Assembly: GCF_010668395.1 (NCBI RefSeq)
Contig: NZ_WUEY01000026.1
Span: 1-64,000 of the forward strand
DNA from: Martinezella lusitana
GTDB taxonomy: Bacteria > Pseudomonadota > Alphaproteobacteria > Rhizobiales > Rhizobiaceae
Length of the DNA: 64,000 bases
Direction: 5' to 3'
Below are positions 1 through 8,343 of this stretch, piece by piece; positions within the stretch are counted from its first letter, which is position 1, and every line of letters begins with the position of its first letter. Both the position numbers and the translations under genes were made by a program. Under the pieces are notes generated by a model. The model was not told the origin of the DNA and searched no databases. It worked only from the letters and a program-made list of their open reading frames with translations.

Positions 1-1
1 C

Positions 2-40
2 CAGTGGGCCGGTATCCTCCGCTTCCAGCGCAGCTTCTAA
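2..40 (+). CDS. C-terminal end of an outer-membrane porin-like protein (partial)
   Basis: Frame 2 reads QWAGILRFQRSF and then TAA, and a strong terminator follows about 60 bases later, so this looks like a genuine gene end. A terminal Phe preceded by alternating aromatic and hydrophobic residues is the classic beta-barrel assembly signal. The RFQR-x-F ending recalls the Omp2/RopA porins of Brucella and the rhizobia. Only 12 residues are visible, so the family is an inference. Confidence 0.5.
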   Translation, partial: QWAGILRFQRSF

Positions 41-100
41 GCCGCGCAGCTGAACCAAGTTCGACACATCTCCCGCTCAGACCTCCGAGCAGGAGAGGAA

Positions 101-128
101 AGGCCCGGTATCCCAACCGGGCCTTTTT
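101..128 (+). terminator. Rho-independent terminator after the porin-like gene
   Basis: A perfect 9-bp stem (aggcccggt at 101-109 pairing with 116-124) with a 6-base loop runs directly into a T tract. It closes the gene that ends at 40 and separates it from the next transcription unit. Confidence 0.85.
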
Positions 129-352
129 GCAATGGATTGAGGCACCATCCGTTTCCAGCCTGATTTCGTTTATGGCTGCGCCTCTTGGCAACGGGTGCGA
201 CCGAACCCGAAAGAAGGCGATCGCAGCGTCGCAACCCATTTTCACCGGGGTCATCGCCGCTCGGTTCCACTCTGAAAGGATAGAGGGCGGGTGGCTATGA
301 AACGTCGAGACAGCCCTCGGCTTCCGGGGGAGAAACGGTCAAAGCACAAATA
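129..352. other. Non-coding stretch between terminator and first promoter
   Basis: No convincing coding frame. The open frames crossing it run through the terminator and have no family resemblance. With the elements at 353-391 it forms the long leader in front of the monooxygenase gene at 458. Confidence 0.5.
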
Positions 353-371
353 TTCTACAAATTTTGTAGAA
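353..371. promoter_or_regulatory. Perfect 19-bp palindrome (probable operator)
   Basis: The sequence ttctacaaa-t-tttgtagaa is a perfect 9-1-9 dyad. It overlaps the left end of the 33-bp element repeated at 5541, where the dyad is degenerate. Its size and symmetry suit a dimeric HTH repressor; the TetR protein encoded at 3999 is the obvious local candidate, but that link is only inferred. Confidence 0.6.
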
Positions 372-391
372 AAAGAATGACCTGTCTTTCT
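359..391 (+). promoter_or_regulatory. Shared 33-bp promoter element, copy 1
   Basis: It matches 5541-5573 at 29 of 33 positions without gaps; the longest shared run is gtagaaaaagaa and both copies end in gtctttct. It ends 66 bases before the ATG at 458, while copy 2 ends 67 bases before the ATG at 5641. Equal spacing in front of two genes points to a common promoter or activator site. Confidence 0.7.
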
Positions 392-457
392 GAGGCTCGG
401 AGGTCGCGTTAGCTTTTCGGCACACGATCAGGTGAAGCAAACCACAGGGATATAGAT

Positions 458-1558
458 ATGCCGACCGAATTCATCAGCATCACCTTTCCGAACGCCTCGA
501 CCGAGCTTAATCCTCTCGAGAATCCGGCAATCGACCCGCAGTTCCTCGAGCGTTACGCCCGCTCGCTCGACGATTACGGTTTCAACTATACCCTCATTCC
601 CTATGATACCGCATCCTTCGATCCCTTCACCATCGGCGCGACGGTCGCGGCCCATACGAAGAATATCAAGATCATCATCGCTCTCCGCCCGAATACGATC
701 TATCCGACGGTCGCGGCGAAATCGCTCGCGACGCTCGATCAGCTGAGTGGCGGCCGCGTGGTCGTCCACTTCATTGCCGGCGGAAGCGATGAGGAGCAGG
801 CCAAGGAAGGCGACTTCCTCGACAAACGTCAGCGTTATGAGCGGCAGGAGGAGTATATCCGCATCCTGCGTCGCGTCTGGCAGTCGGGCGAACCTTTCGA
901 CTTCGACGGCCGGTACTATCAATTCAAGCAGTTCCATAGCCGGGTGCGTCCGGTCAACGGCACCATCCCGGTATCGGTCGGCGGGTCGTCGGACGACGCC
1001 TATCGCATCGGTGGTGAACTTGCCGATATCTTCGGGCTGTGGGGCGAGCCGCTGGCGGAAACCAGGCAGCAGATCGATCGCGTCTATGCCGAAGCGGCCC
1101 GCGCGGGACGCAAGGATCGCCCGCGGATCTGGGTCACCTTCCGTCCGATTGTTGCGGAAACCGACGAGCTTGCCTGGGCCAAGGCGCATCGCACCCTCGA
1201 CCTGCTCAAGGACAATCGCGCCAAGGGGCTTGGCAAGGTTCCGCCGGCCGCCCCCTCTCCGCAGAATGTCGGCTCGCAGCGCCTGCTTGAAATCGCCTCC
1301 CGGGGCGATGTGCATGACCGGGCTCTCTGGTATCCGACGGTGACGGCAACCAATGCGCGCGGTGCGTCCACCGCGCTGGTCGGCTCGCCAAGAACGATCG
1401 CAGATTCCATTCTCGACTACGTCGATCTTGGCGCGGATCTGATCTCGATCCGCGGTTACGACAATCTGAACGATGCCATCGACTACGGCCGCTATATTCT
1501 GCCCCTCGTCAGGGCGGGTCTGGCGGAGCGTGAGGCGCCGCAACAAGCGGTCGCCTGA
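458..1558 (+). CDS. LLM-class FMN-dependent monooxygenase, SsuD-like
   Basis: 366 residues, close to the length of alkanesulfonate monooxygenases. The bacterial luciferase-like barrel covers most of the chain. The stretch GGRVVVHFIAGGSDEE followed by GDFLDKRQRYERQEEYIRILRRVW corresponds to the SsuD signature in which FMNH2 and sulfonate are bound. The family uses reduced FMN from a separate reductase and O2 to break a C-S (or similar) bond; no flavin reductase is encoded beside it. First gene of the 458-11976 block and preceded by the shared 33-bp element. The family is clear, the substrate is not. Confidence 0.85.
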   Translation: MPTEFISITFPNASTELNPLENPAIDPQFLERYARSLDDYGFNYTLIPYDTASFDPFTIGATVAAHTKNIKIIIALRPNTIYPTVAAKSLATLDQLSGGRVVVHFIAGGSDEEQAKEGDFLDKRQRYERQEEYIRILRRVWQSGEPFDFDGRYYQFKQFHSRVRPVNGTIPVSVGGSSDDAYRIGGELADIFGLWGEPLAETRQQIDRVYAEAARAGRKDRPRIWVTFRPIVAETDELAWAKAHRTLDLLKDNRAKGLGKVPPAAPSPQNVGSQRLLEIASRGDVHDRALWYPTVTATNARGASTALVGSPRTIADSILDYVDLGADLISIRGYDNLNDAIDYGRYILPLVRAGLAEREAPQQAVA

Positions 1559-1674
1559 TCCACCGTCTTGAGGCCCCGGCAAACACCATTCGGATATAGC
1601 CCGCAAGGATCGGTCATCGCACGGTGAGCGCCGCGCAATGCCATTCTTCGCCACTTCAAAGAGGCTGATGCAAC

Positions 1675-2919
1675 GTGTCTTACAGCACAATCGATCTCGC
1701 GGAAGTCACCCGGAAGCTTGCCGCCGGGGCCCCTGCGGCGGACGCATCGGGCGCCTTTCCCTGGCCCGGCATAGAGGTCGTTCATGCCGCCGGTCTTCTT
1801 GAAAGCGCTGTGTCGGCCCGGTTCGGCGGCAAGGGCGCGGGCATTGCCGATGTCGGGCGTATCCTTGCGGCTCTGGGCCGCGGCGATCCTTCGGTGGCCC
1901 TGATCAGCGCAATGACCATCTTCACCCATCTCGGCCAGGCGGCGGCCAACCGCTGGCCGGAGCCGCTATACCGGCGTTTGCTCGACGACGCGCGGGATCG
2001 TCCGATCCTGCTGAACGCGGCGCGGGTCGAACCCGAGCTTGGCTCTCCGGCGCGGGGTGGACTTCCCGATACATTGGCGCGCCGGACGGCGAACGGCTGG
2101 GCGATTTCCGGCCGCAAGCGTTTCGTCACCGGCGCGCTTGGCCTGACCCATTTCCTGGTCTGGGCGCGCACCGACGAAACGCCGCAACGGGTCGGTACTT
2201 TCGTCGTGCCATCGGAATGTCCCGGCATCAAGGTCATCGAGAACTGGAAGAGCCTGGGAATGCGGGCCAGCGGCTCGCACGACGTGGAGTTCAAAGATGT
2301 CGAGGTGCCGCTCGAAGACGTCCTCGATCTGGTCGACACCTCCATCGGCACGCAGGACAATCGCGCCCATGCCGCCGCCTCCGTCGCGCTGACCGCCATA
2401 TATCTCGGAGCCGCCGAAGCTGCGCAGGAGGCGTTCATCCGCTTCGGTCACGAACGGATACCCGCCAATCTCGGCGTTCCGATTGCAAGAACGGACAGGT
2501 TCATTTCGGCGGCCGGGGAGATCGACCTGCTCGTGGGCGGAGCAAGGCAAATCCTGTTCAATGCGCTCGACCATTCGCTGGACGAACCGGAAGCTCTGAT
2601 CAGGGCGCGGCTGCTTGCGGCGCGCAACATACGCGACGCGGTTCAACTGGCCGTTCGCACGCTTGGCAATCCCGGCCTCAACGGCGATCTGGGAATCGAG
2701 CGGCACTTCCGCGACATCCAATCGGTTCTCGTCCACGCCCCCCAGGAAGACACCTCAATTTCGATTCTCGGGCGCTCGGCATGCGACCGGTGGAACCGGA
2801 AAGCCGAGGAGGAGGAGCAACCCCTCAGCGCGGAAAAAACGTCCGGTTCAATCTCCGGCTCCCGGCAGACGGAAGGCCCGCGAGAACTCCTGGACACGAT
2901 TTCCGAAAGGCGAGCATGA
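1675..2919 (+). CDS. Acyl-CoA dehydrogenase-family flavoprotein (DszC/SfnB-like)
   Basis: 414 residues with the ACAD fold: N-terminal helical part, central beta domain with GWAISGRKRFVTGALGLTHF, and a C-terminal helical part ending near QEDTSISILGRSACDRW. A GTG start at 1675 is used, since no ATG lies near. ACAD relatives beside SsuD-like enzymes often act as flavin monooxygenases or desulfurising enzymes rather than as true acyl-CoA dehydrogenases, which fits this setting. The stop overlaps the next start (ATGA), so the two are translationally coupled. Confidence 0.75.
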   Translation: MSYSTIDLAEVTRKLAAGAPAADASGAFPWPGIEVVHAAGLLESAVSARFGGKGAGIADVGRILAALGRGDPSVALISAMTIFTHLGQAAANRWPEPLYRRLLDDARDRPILLNAARVEPELGSPARGGLPDTLARRTANGWAISGRKRFVTGALGLTHFLVWARTDETPQRVGTFVVPSECPGIKVIENWKSLGMRASGSHDVEFKDVEVPLEDVLDLVDTSIGTQDNRAHAAASVALTAIYLGAAEAAQEAFIRFGHERIPANLGVPIARTDRFISAAGEIDLLVGGARQILFNALDHSLDEPEALIRARLLAARNIRDAVQLAVRTLGNPGLNGDLGIERHFRDIQSVLVHAPQEDTSISILGRSACDRWNRKAEEEEQPLSAEKTSGSISGSRQTEGPRELLDTISERRA

Positions 2920-3959
2920 CGCGCTACATCATTATCGGAGCCGGTGCTGTCGGTGCCAGCCTTGCCGCCCAGTTCGAGCTTTCGGGCATCGACTATGCTC
3001 TTGTCGGACGCGGGACGCAGATAAGGCACATCATCGATCACGGCCTCACCTACCGGCGGCCCGCCGGGACGCGGCAGATCCGGCTGAAAGCCTTCGATAC
3101 CGCGGGGCCGCCGTCGCTGCGGCGGGACGATATCCTGTTGCTGACGGTGAAATCGCAGGATGTCGCGGAAGCTCTTTCCGTCTGGGCCTGGCGGCCGGTC
3201 GAGGATGCTCCGGAGCTGACGGCCTCCAGCCTGCCGATCGTCACGTTTCAAAACGGCCTGGCAACGGAGGCGGCGGCTCTCAGACTTTTTGCGAACGTCT
3301 ATGGCGCCAGCATACTGACCCCTGCCCGCTTCACCGAGACCGGTCACGTCGTGGTCGGCGGTGATCCGCAAGTGGCGATCGTCACCATCGGCCGTTATCC
3401 GCGCGGCACGGACGAGACCGCTGCCAAGCTCGTCGCCGAACTTGGCCGGTCCGATTACATCGCCGAGGCGACCGACGCTATTCAGCGGTGGAAGGCGGCG
3501 AAGCTTCTTCACAACGTGCGCAACGTGCTGGAACTCTTCGACGGACCTGAAAGCGAACGAGCCGCCTTCGGTGCCGCCCTTGTCCAGGAGACCGAGACGG
3601 TTCTGACGGCGGCTGGCCATACGTTCGCGTCGCCCTCGGAACGCACGGTCAGCATGGCGCACTGGAAGATCGCCGAAAACTCCGGCATTCAACCCGGTCA
3701 GCAGTCGACCTGGCAGAGTTTCACGCGCGGCGCCTCAAGCGAAGTCGACTATCTGAACGGAGAGGTCGTTCTTCTCGGGCGCCTGCACGCGATAGAGACG
3801 CCGTTCAACAGGGCGGCACAGGAAATTGCCGGATCGGCGGCGCGACAAGGTGGCTTCACGGCGCTGCTTCCTTTCGCTAATCTGCGCCGGCTTGCCGAGA
3901 ACTACCTGTCTTTCTCCACCCTTATCCATTCGAGGCCGAAAGCACATCAAACGGGCTAG
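2916..3959 (+). CDS. Ketopantoate reductase-family (ApbA/PanE-like) NAD(P)-dependent reductase
   Basis: 347 residues. The N-terminal Rossmann fold has IIGAGAVGASLAAQ, and the C-terminal helical domain has the family Lys region (RWKAAKLLHNVRN). The ATG at 2916 overlaps the stop of the gene before it, so the longer open frame upstream is not used. The family reduces 2-oxo acids or 2-dehydropantoate. In a monooxygenase operon it more likely reduces a carbonyl product of the pathway than supplies pantothenate. Confidence 0.75.
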   Translation: MTRYIIIGAGAVGASLAAQFELSGIDYALVGRGTQIRHIIDHGLTYRRPAGTRQIRLKAFDTAGPPSLRRDDILLLTVKSQDVAEALSVWAWRPVEDAPELTASSLPIVTFQNGLATEAAALRLFANVYGASILTPARFTETGHVVVGGDPQVAIVTIGRYPRGTDETAAKLVAELGRSDYIAEATDAIQRWKAAKLLHNVRNVLELFDGPESERAAFGAALVQETETVLTAAGHTFASPSERTVSMAHWKIAENSGIQPGQQSTWQSFTRGASSEVDYLNGEVVLLGRLHAIETPFNRAAQEIAGSAARQGGFTALLPFANLRRLAENYLSFSTLIHSRPKAHQTG

Positions 3960-3998
3960 TCCCGGGATGATGCATGCGAAGGCATCCGGACCGACACA

Positions 3999-4592
3999 AT
4001 GAAAATATCCGAGCATATACTGAACACCGCCGGCACTCTCTTCTACAAGGAAGGCATTCGCGCCGTCGGCATCGACCGCATCGTCGACGAAGCCAATGTC
4101 GCCAAAGCCACCCTCTACCGGCACTTTCCGTCCAAGGATCATCTTGTCGCAGCCTATCTGACGGAGCGTCACGAGCGCGTGCTTCTCCAGTTGGGAGATG
4201 TCATATCGAACGTCGCGCTGCAGCCGCGCGACCAGATCGCGCTGATTTTTGAGCGCCTGTTCGAAAAGGCCGACAGTCCCGAGTTTCGCGGCTGCGCCTT
4301 TGCATTGGCCGTCGCCGAACATGGCGATTCCGAGCGCGTGGTCTCGATCGCCCGCGAGCACAAGAAAGCCGTGGGCGACATCTTCCGCTCCATCATGGCG
4401 GCTGCCAGGTGTTCGACCGAACAGGCTGCCGCGCACATGTCTCTGCTTTACGAAGGAGCGCTCGCAACGGTCGCCGTCGGCCGTGATCCCCAGGCCGTCT
4501 TGATGGCACGCGACTGCGCGCTTTCCGTCTTCGATAGTGCAACCGGCCAATACATCCTGTCTGGAGGAAAGCCTTATGACCAAAACCATTGA
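3999..4592 (+). CDS. TetR/AcrR-family transcriptional regulator
   Basis: 197 residues with an N-terminal TetR helix-turn-helix (about residues 8-50, including RIVDEANVAKATLYRHFPSK) and a helical ligand-binding C-terminus. It lies inside the block and its 3' end overlaps the next gene by 17 bases. It probably represses this locus; the 19-bp palindrome at 353-371 is a candidate operator. Inducer unknown. Confidence 0.85.
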   Translation: MKISEHILNTAGTLFYKEGIRAVGIDRIVDEANVAKATLYRHFPSKDHLVAAYLTERHERVLLQLGDVISNVALQPRDQIALIFERLFEKADSPEFRGCAFALAVAEHGDSERVVSIAREHKKAVGDIFRSIMAAARCSTEQAAAHMSLLYEGALATVAVGRDPQAVLMARDCALSVFDSATGQYILSGGKPYDQNH

Positions 4593-5178
4593 CTATTTCT
4601 TCGGGATCGGATCGCCGTGGGCCTATATCGGCTTCGACCCGTTCATCGAGCTGGCGGCGCAATCCGACGCCGAAATTCGCCCCTATCTCATTCCGTTGAT
4701 CGTCGAGAATGGCGCGATCTACTCGCGTGACCGCCCCGACGCTCGCCGCGCCTACGGGGTGAAGGATCTCCGGCGCTGGGCTTCTCTTCGCGGCAAAACG
4801 CTCGATTTCACCAATCGGTCCGCGCTCTCCGACCCGACTCCTGCCGGCTTTCTCATTTTGGCGGCCCAGCTCAAGGGCCTGGACTGGGTGGAGCTGACCA
4901 GGGCACTGCAGCGCGCCTTCTGGAGTGCCGGCGCAGACATCGGCAATGCCGATGTGCGGAAGGCGATTGCCGATGCGGCCGGATTTGACGGTGCAGCCCT
5001 CGAAGCACACGCGGCCCTTTCCGAGGTCAGCAACCTCTGGAGCAGCAATCGCGAAATTGCAAAGGAGGCCGGCGTCTTCGGCCTTCCGACCTTCCGCTAT
5101 GACGGCGAGCTCTATTGGGGGCAGGACAGCCTTCCCTTCCTGGAACGCCATCTGTCCGGCGAAAAGCTGGTGGCCTGA
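4576..5178 (+). CDS. DsbA-fold protein of the 2-hydroxychromene-2-carboxylate isomerase group
   Basis: 200 residues starting at MTKTIDYFFGIGSPWAY; a good ribosome site (tggagga) precedes the ATG at 4576, so the longer upstream frame is not used. It has a thioredoxin fold with Ser13 where DsbA has its CxxC, as in kappa-class GST/HCCA isomerases, and the cis-Pro motif GVFGLPTF near the C-terminus followed by WGQDSL. Such enzymes use glutathione to isomerise or cleave a substrate. Last gene before a run of hairpins. Confidence 0.75.
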   Translation: MTKTIDYFFGIGSPWAYIGFDPFIELAAQSDAEIRPYLIPLIVENGAIYSRDRPDARRAYGVKDLRRWASLRGKTLDFTNRSALSDPTPAGFLILAAQLKGLDWVELTRALQRAFWSAGADIGNADVRKAIADAAGFDGAALEAHAALSEVSNLWSSNREIAKEAGVFGLPTFRYDGELYWGQDSLPFLERHLSGEKLVA

Positions 5179-5185
5179 CCAAAGC

Positions 5186-5224
5186 GTGGAGGATTTCAGG
5201 TCGACGAGACCTGAAATCCTCCAC
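5186..5224 (+). terminator. Strong 17-bp hairpin, probable terminator or mRNA-stabilising element
   Basis: A perfect inverted repeat: left arm 5186-5202 (gtggaggatttcaggtc), 5-base loop, right arm 5208-5224. It begins 7 bases after the stop at 5178. There is no T tract, so it may be a processing barrier or a bacterial interspersed palindrome rather than an intrinsic terminator. Confidence 0.6.
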
Positions 5225-5230
5225 CATCTG

Positions 5231-5267
5231 CCGATCAGAAAATCGGTATGCCGCGCGAAAATCGCGC
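5231..5267 (+). repeat. Two further small hairpins directly downstream
   Basis: ccgat/atcgg (5231-5235 with 5242-5246) and gcgcga/tcgcgc (5253-5258 with 5262-5267) follow the large hairpin, giving three stem-loops in 82 bases. Confidence 0.5.
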
Positions 5268-5540
5268 ACTGCTTTCTGCGTCCCCTTTGGCATCAAACCC
5301 TGCAAGATCGTGCGGCAACGGGCGCACGCCGGCAGCTTAGGAGGTGGAGGTTGAACGGTCCGTCGGCGAACTACGGCCATTGCGGATCCTCAAGCCGCCC
5401 AGTTTCAAAAATCGATCCGGATACGATCAGTCCGCGGAGCTCGATCGCCAAGGAGGGTTTTGACCCTGCTGCGTCTCTCGGCGACAGGCCTTGAAAAAAG
5501 CCGACCCCCGCACGCGCCAAAACCGGACAAAATAATCCAT

Positions 5541-5573
5541 AAATTTAGTAGAAAAAGAACAACCAGTCTTTCT
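5541..5573 (+). promoter_or_regulatory. Shared 33-bp promoter element, copy 2
   Basis: 29/33 identical to 359-391; the differences are at element positions 7, 20, 21 and 25. It ends 67 bases before the ATG at 5641, so the importer genes have their own promoter under the same control as the monooxygenase genes. The rest of 5268-5540 shows no gene. Confidence 0.7.
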
Positions 5574-5640
5574 CCTTTGGTTCTGCCTGCATAGGCTTTG
5601 TTTCACGAACTCGCCGAAACCGAACCAGCAGGATCTCTCC

Positions 5641-7293
5641 ATGACCGAACGCCTTTTCTCGCTGTCCCTTTCCCGGCGCCGTCTGTTGATCACCACTTCC
5701 GCAGTGGCAACCGGAGCCCTGGCGACGATGGCGGGCCTCACTCCGGCTTACAGTGCCGGCGAAGCCGTCAATGGCGGAGACATCACCTTTCTCATCGACT
5801 CGTTGGGCGATACCTGGATCCCGAACAACAGCGCGATTTCCAGCTTTCAGGGTCATATCTGGGGCCATGTGACCGACAAGCTTGTCTACGTCGACGCCGA
5901 CGGCAAGGTCAGCCCCTGGATTGCCGAGCGTTGGGAGCAGAATGACAAGGCCACCGAATTCACCCTCCACCTTAAAGGCGGCGCGACCTTCTCCGACGGC
6001 ACGCCGCTCGACGCGGCCGCCGTCGTGGCCAACCTCGACATCTGGTACGCCGGCCGCAAGAAAGAGGGCATCAACCCGATCGGGCTCTTCCCGAAGACAT
6101 ACGACCATGCCGAGGCCGTTGACGCAGCGACCGTGAAGGTCTTCTTCAAGGCGCCGACACTCGGCTTCATACCGACGCTCGGCTATCACGGATCGATCCT
6201 CATCTCCCCGAAGACGATCGCTCAGCCGGCCGCCCAGCAGGCCGACTTGAGCAAGACCTCCGGCAGCGGCCCGTATCTGGTCGACTCCTGGAAGGAAGGA
6301 GACTTCGTCAAACTGGTGAAGAGAAAGGATTACAACTGGGGTCCGGCGGCAGTCGGCCACACGGGTCCGGCCTTCCTCGATACGATCACCTACAAGCTGG
6401 TATCCGAACCATCCTTGCGCGTCGCCGCTGTCCAGTCCGGGCAGGCCGACATCGCCTACAACGCCTCGCCACAGGAACTGACGTCCCTCAAGCAGGACGG
6501 CTTCACAGTCGCGACGCCGCGTTATCTCGGTTTCGTGAATGGCTGGGCCATCAACACCAAGCTTGCGCCTTACGACGACGTGAAGGTACGCCAGGCCCTG
6601 CAGGCGGGCATCAATCGCCAGGAAATCATCGATACCGTCTATACGCCCGACTGGAAGCTCGCGACCTCGTTCATCCAGAGCAACGTGCCCGGCGCGACTG
6701 ATCATAGCGACCTGCTCGCCTACAATCCCGACAAGGCGGAGAAGCTGCTCGACGCGGCTGGGTGGATCAAGGGCGCCGACGGCATACGCGCAAAGGACGG
6801 CAAGCAGCTGTCATTGACGCTCAACTCCAACCCCTACCTCGCGACCTCGAAATCGATCGATGAGCTCATCGCCCAGCAATTGGCCGCGATCGGTTGGAAG
6901 GTCGATATCCGGGCCTACGACGTCGTGACCTTCGGCCAGAAGGTCCAGTATGGCGGCCCGGCCGTGCCGGCCTATGAGGTCACGCGCAGCTTCATCGACG
7001 CCGGTACAGTCGCCAGCATCCTCACCGACGCCAACAATGGCGAGAATTGGTTCGCCCTCGGGGAAAGCGACGCGAAACTCAACGAGCTGCGCGACAAGAT
7101 CGCCAGCGCCGGTTCCGCCGAAATCCGCAACCCGCTCCTCGACGAGCTGCAGAAATACGTCCTCGAACAAGGCTACTTCATCCCGCGAACGCAGATCGTC
7201 CAGCGCATCTATGTCCAGTCTCCGAAACTCAAGGGCGAGACATACAACGGCGTCGCCTACGCCAGCTATTACGTGGCCACGAAAAGCGCGTAG
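5641..7293 (+). CDS. ABC transporter substrate-binding protein, dipeptide/nickel family (SBP_bac_5)
   Basis: 550 residues with a twin-arginine-type leader (SRRRLLITTSAVATGA, Arg12-14; cleavage likely near residue 40). The mature part has the family-5 layout: FTLHLKGGATFSDGTPLDA, then the ligand-lobe region and a C-terminal RTQIVQRIYVQ. It delivers an oligopeptide-like or small organic ligand in the periplasm to the permeases that follow. The Tat leader suggests export in a folded state. Preceded by shared element copy 2. Confidence 0.9.
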   Translation: MTERLFSLSLSRRRLLITTSAVATGALATMAGLTPAYSAGEAVNGGDITFLIDSLGDTWIPNNSAISSFQGHIWGHVTDKLVYVDADGKVSPWIAERWEQNDKATEFTLHLKGGATFSDGTPLDAAAVVANLDIWYAGRKKEGINPIGLFPKTYDHAEAVDAATVKVFFKAPTLGFIPTLGYHGSILISPKTIAQPAAQQADLSKTSGSGPYLVDSWKEGDFVKLVKRKDYNWGPAAVGHTGPAFLDTITYKLVSEPSLRVAAVQSGQADIAYNASPQELTSLKQDGFTVATPRYLGFVNGWAINTKLAPYDDVKVRQALQAGINRQEIIDTVYTPDWKLATSFIQSNVPGATDHSDLLAYNPDKAEKLLDAAGWIKGADGIRAKDGKQLSLTLNSNPYLATSKSIDELIAQQLAAIGWKVDIRAYDVVTFGQKVQYGGPAVPAYEVTRSFIDAGTVASILTDANNGENWFALGESDAKLNELRDKIASAGSAEIRNPLLDELQKYVLEQGYFIPRTQIVQRIYVQSPKLKGETYNGVAYASYYVATKSA

Positions 7294-7332
7294 CCCGCAC
7301 AGTTCAACCGAGCAACCGAGGAGGTGACCGGC

Positions 7333-8343
7333 ATGAGCAATGCCTATCTAACCTACGCCGCAAAGCGCCTCGTGCAGGCCGTTGTCGTCATTCTGCTGGC
7401 CTATGTCTTCACCTTCGTCGTCGTCAGCATCCTGCCGGGCGACCCCGTGACGAACGTCCTGCGCAATCCGCAGAACGGGTTCACCGAGGAAGAGATCAAG
7501 GAAATCATCGCCGCTCAGGGCCTGGACAAACCGGTCCTGGTCCAACTGTCGACCTCCTTGTCCCACTTCCTGATCGGCGACCTGGGCCTGTCGATGCGAA
7601 CCAACCGACCCGTGACGACCATGATTACCGAGGTGCTTCCCTCGACGCTGGTCCTTGCCTTTGCGGCTCTCGCCGTCGCGCTGCTGCTGGCGATCGTGAT
7701 TTCATACGGCACCCAATTCCTTCCCAAAAGGTTCGGCCAGGGCTTGCTGCGGGGTTTTCCGTCCTTGTGCCTGTCGGTGCCGAATTTCGTGATCGGCCTG
7801 GTGCTGATTCATATCTTCGGCTTTCAGTTCGGTCTCTTCCGCGTCATTGAGCCCGACAGCTTCTGGGCGACCCTTTTTGCGGCGGTCGCGCTGGGTATCC
7901 CCATCTCGGCGCAAATCGCCGAGGTGCTCATCGCCAATCTCGACCACGAGTCGGGACAGGAATACGCCGCCGTCGCGCGGAGCCGCGGCCTCGGGCAGAT
8001 GCGCCTCTTTGCCAAGCACCTGCTGAAGCCGTCTTCGCTTCCCGTCGTCACCGTCGTAGCGCTCACCGTCGGCGAGCTGCTCGGCGGCTCGCTCATAACC
8101 GAGGCGGTCTTCGGACGCACCGGCGTCGGCAGCCTCGTACAGCGCTCGGTGAGCACGCAGGATCTGCCCGTCCTGCAAGCTGTCGTATCGCTGGCGGCGG
8201 TGGTCTTCGTGCTGGTCAATCTCATCGCCGACCTTGTCTATCCGCTGCTCGACCCGCGCATAAAGCTTGTCGGCAATGCGGAGGCCCGCCCGGCGGCCGT
8301 GGACGAAGGCTCCGCCGGCATTTCCAAGGCGGTGACGTCATGA
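7333..8343 (+). CDS. ABC transporter permease, DppB type
   Basis: 336 residues, start taken at ATG 7333 because an aggagg-like site lies about 8 bases upstream; the frame also opens at GTG 7324. About six membrane spans, and an EAA loop in the C-terminal half (EYAAVARSRGLGQMRLFAKH) that contacts the ATPase. Its stop overlaps the next start (ATGA). Confidence 0.9.
   Translation: MSNAYLTYAAKRLVQAVVVILLAYVFTFVVVSILPGDPVTNVLRNPQNGFTEEEIKEIIAAQGLDKPVLVQLSTSLSHFLIGDLGLSMRTNRPVTTMITEVLPSTLVLAFAALAVALLLAIVISYGTQFLPKRFGQGLLRGFPSLCLSVPNFVIGLVLIHIFGFQFGLFRVIEPDSFWATLFAAVALGIPISAQIAEVLIANLDHESGQEYAAVARSRGLGQMRLFAKHLLKPSSLPVVTVVALTVGELLGGSLITEAVFGRTGVGSLVQRSVSTQDLPVLQAVVSLAAVVFVLVNLIADLVYPLLDPRIKLVGNAEARPAAVDEGSAGISKAVTS

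Noticed and set aside
2217..2915. N-terminal extension of the frame that contains the ketopantoate reductase-like gene
   Set aside because: It is an out-of-frame reading of the ACAD gene, rich in Arg and without family character; the coupled ATG at 2916 starts the Rossmann fold correctly.
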